From contig NZ_JACSRA010000031.1 of NCBI RefSeq assembly GCF_014836335.1, positions 1 to 53,250 on the forward strand: 53,250 nucleotides of DNA. The letters run 5' to 3'. Each line of letters opens with the position of its first letter. The stretch's first letter is position 1. The translations under genes and the position numbers were made by a program. Shown in pieces: positions 53,245 to 53,250 of this stretch. Source of the DNA: Clostridium cibarium. Its GTDB lineage: Bacteria > Bacillota > Clostridia > Clostridiales > Clostridiaceae. The notes beneath the pieces were generated by a model. That model was given only the letters and a program-made list of their open reading frames with translations, did not search any database and was not told the origin of the DNA.

Positions 53245-53250
53245 ATATTT

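Larger units (their letters stand above)
28157..53250. mobile_element. Integrated mobile element with serine recombinases, defence island and primase; right end outside window
   Basis: The left boundary is the broken guanylyltransferase gene. Next come two tandem large serine recombinases, orphan genes, a 14-kb restriction/DISARM-like block, a TPR gene and a RepB-like primase gene. The 5' part of the cut gene is not found before 53250, so the element is longer than 25 kb. Recombinase at one end and primase in the cargo suit an integrative, possibly replicating element. No conjugation genes are visible in this part. Confidence 0.8.

Noticed and set aside
1..53250. CRISPR arrays, rRNA and tRNA genes
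   Set aside because: No regularly spaced repeats, rRNA landmarks or tRNA cloverleafs were seen on either strand by eye.

Overview
The window is AT-rich chromosomal DNA of a butyrate-forming Clostridium (sensu stricto). The evidence is the crt-bcd-etfB-etfA-hbd butyryl-CoA synthesis cluster beside rex, an [FeFe]-hydrogenase, an NfnAB-type electron-bifurcating transhydrogenase and an iron alcohol dehydrogenase. I judge the setting to be close to the C. beijerinckii/C. butyricum group, but the species cannot be fixed from the sequence alone. No rRNA, tRNA or CRISPR array was seen.

Bases 1-28156 are host core, almost all on the minus strand. From left to right they hold: a small secreted-protein/ABC-permease locus (1-1474); a gene-poor stretch with remnants (1475-2547); guaB-guaA under a guanine riboswitch; a lone prepilin; a two-component system preceded by a membrane-anchored Cys/His protein; groES-groEL under CIRCE; a group-B-like [FeFe]-hydrogenase; HNH, MgtC and OGG-type glycosylase genes; nfnAB; an iron alcohol dehydrogenase; the butyryl-CoA operon with a Rex operator; rex; mntP under a Mn2+ (yybP-ykoY) riboswitch; a zinc-phospholipase-C-like gene; and a mannose-1-phosphate guanylyltransferase gene cut by an insertion. 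Redox metabolism ties the middle together. Rex senses NADH/NAD+ and should gate the crt operon; Bcd-EtfAB, Nfn, hydrogenase and alcohol dehydrogenase are the electron sinks.

From about 28157 to the right edge (and beyond it) lies an integrated mobile element. Its left end carries two tandem large serine recombinases, each with an overlapping small ORF. It has cut the guanylyltransferase gene; only the C-terminal part is present here. The cargo includes orphan genes and, at 35.3-49.5 kb, a large anti-phage locus. That locus is a minus-strand operon of SNF2 helicase (DrmD-like), type III methylase (Mod), type III restriction subunit (Res), DrmA-like helicase, DrmB-like DUF1998 protein and DrmC-like phospholipase D protein. 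A separately transcribed 5-methylcytosine methylase follows. It looks like a DISARM system with a complete type III restriction-modification pair built into the operon. The right part carries a TPR protein and a RepB-like primase gene with a CHC2-like zinc motif, which has a structured mRNA leader and flanking repeats. This suggests the element can replicate.

Main points for a second look: the DISARM/type III composite; a 21-bp repeat bracketing the defence block and one TPR gene; the interrupted guanylyltransferase (possible excision-controlled gene); a hairpin that buries the ribosome-binding site between the two recombinases; and the structured leader of the primase gene.
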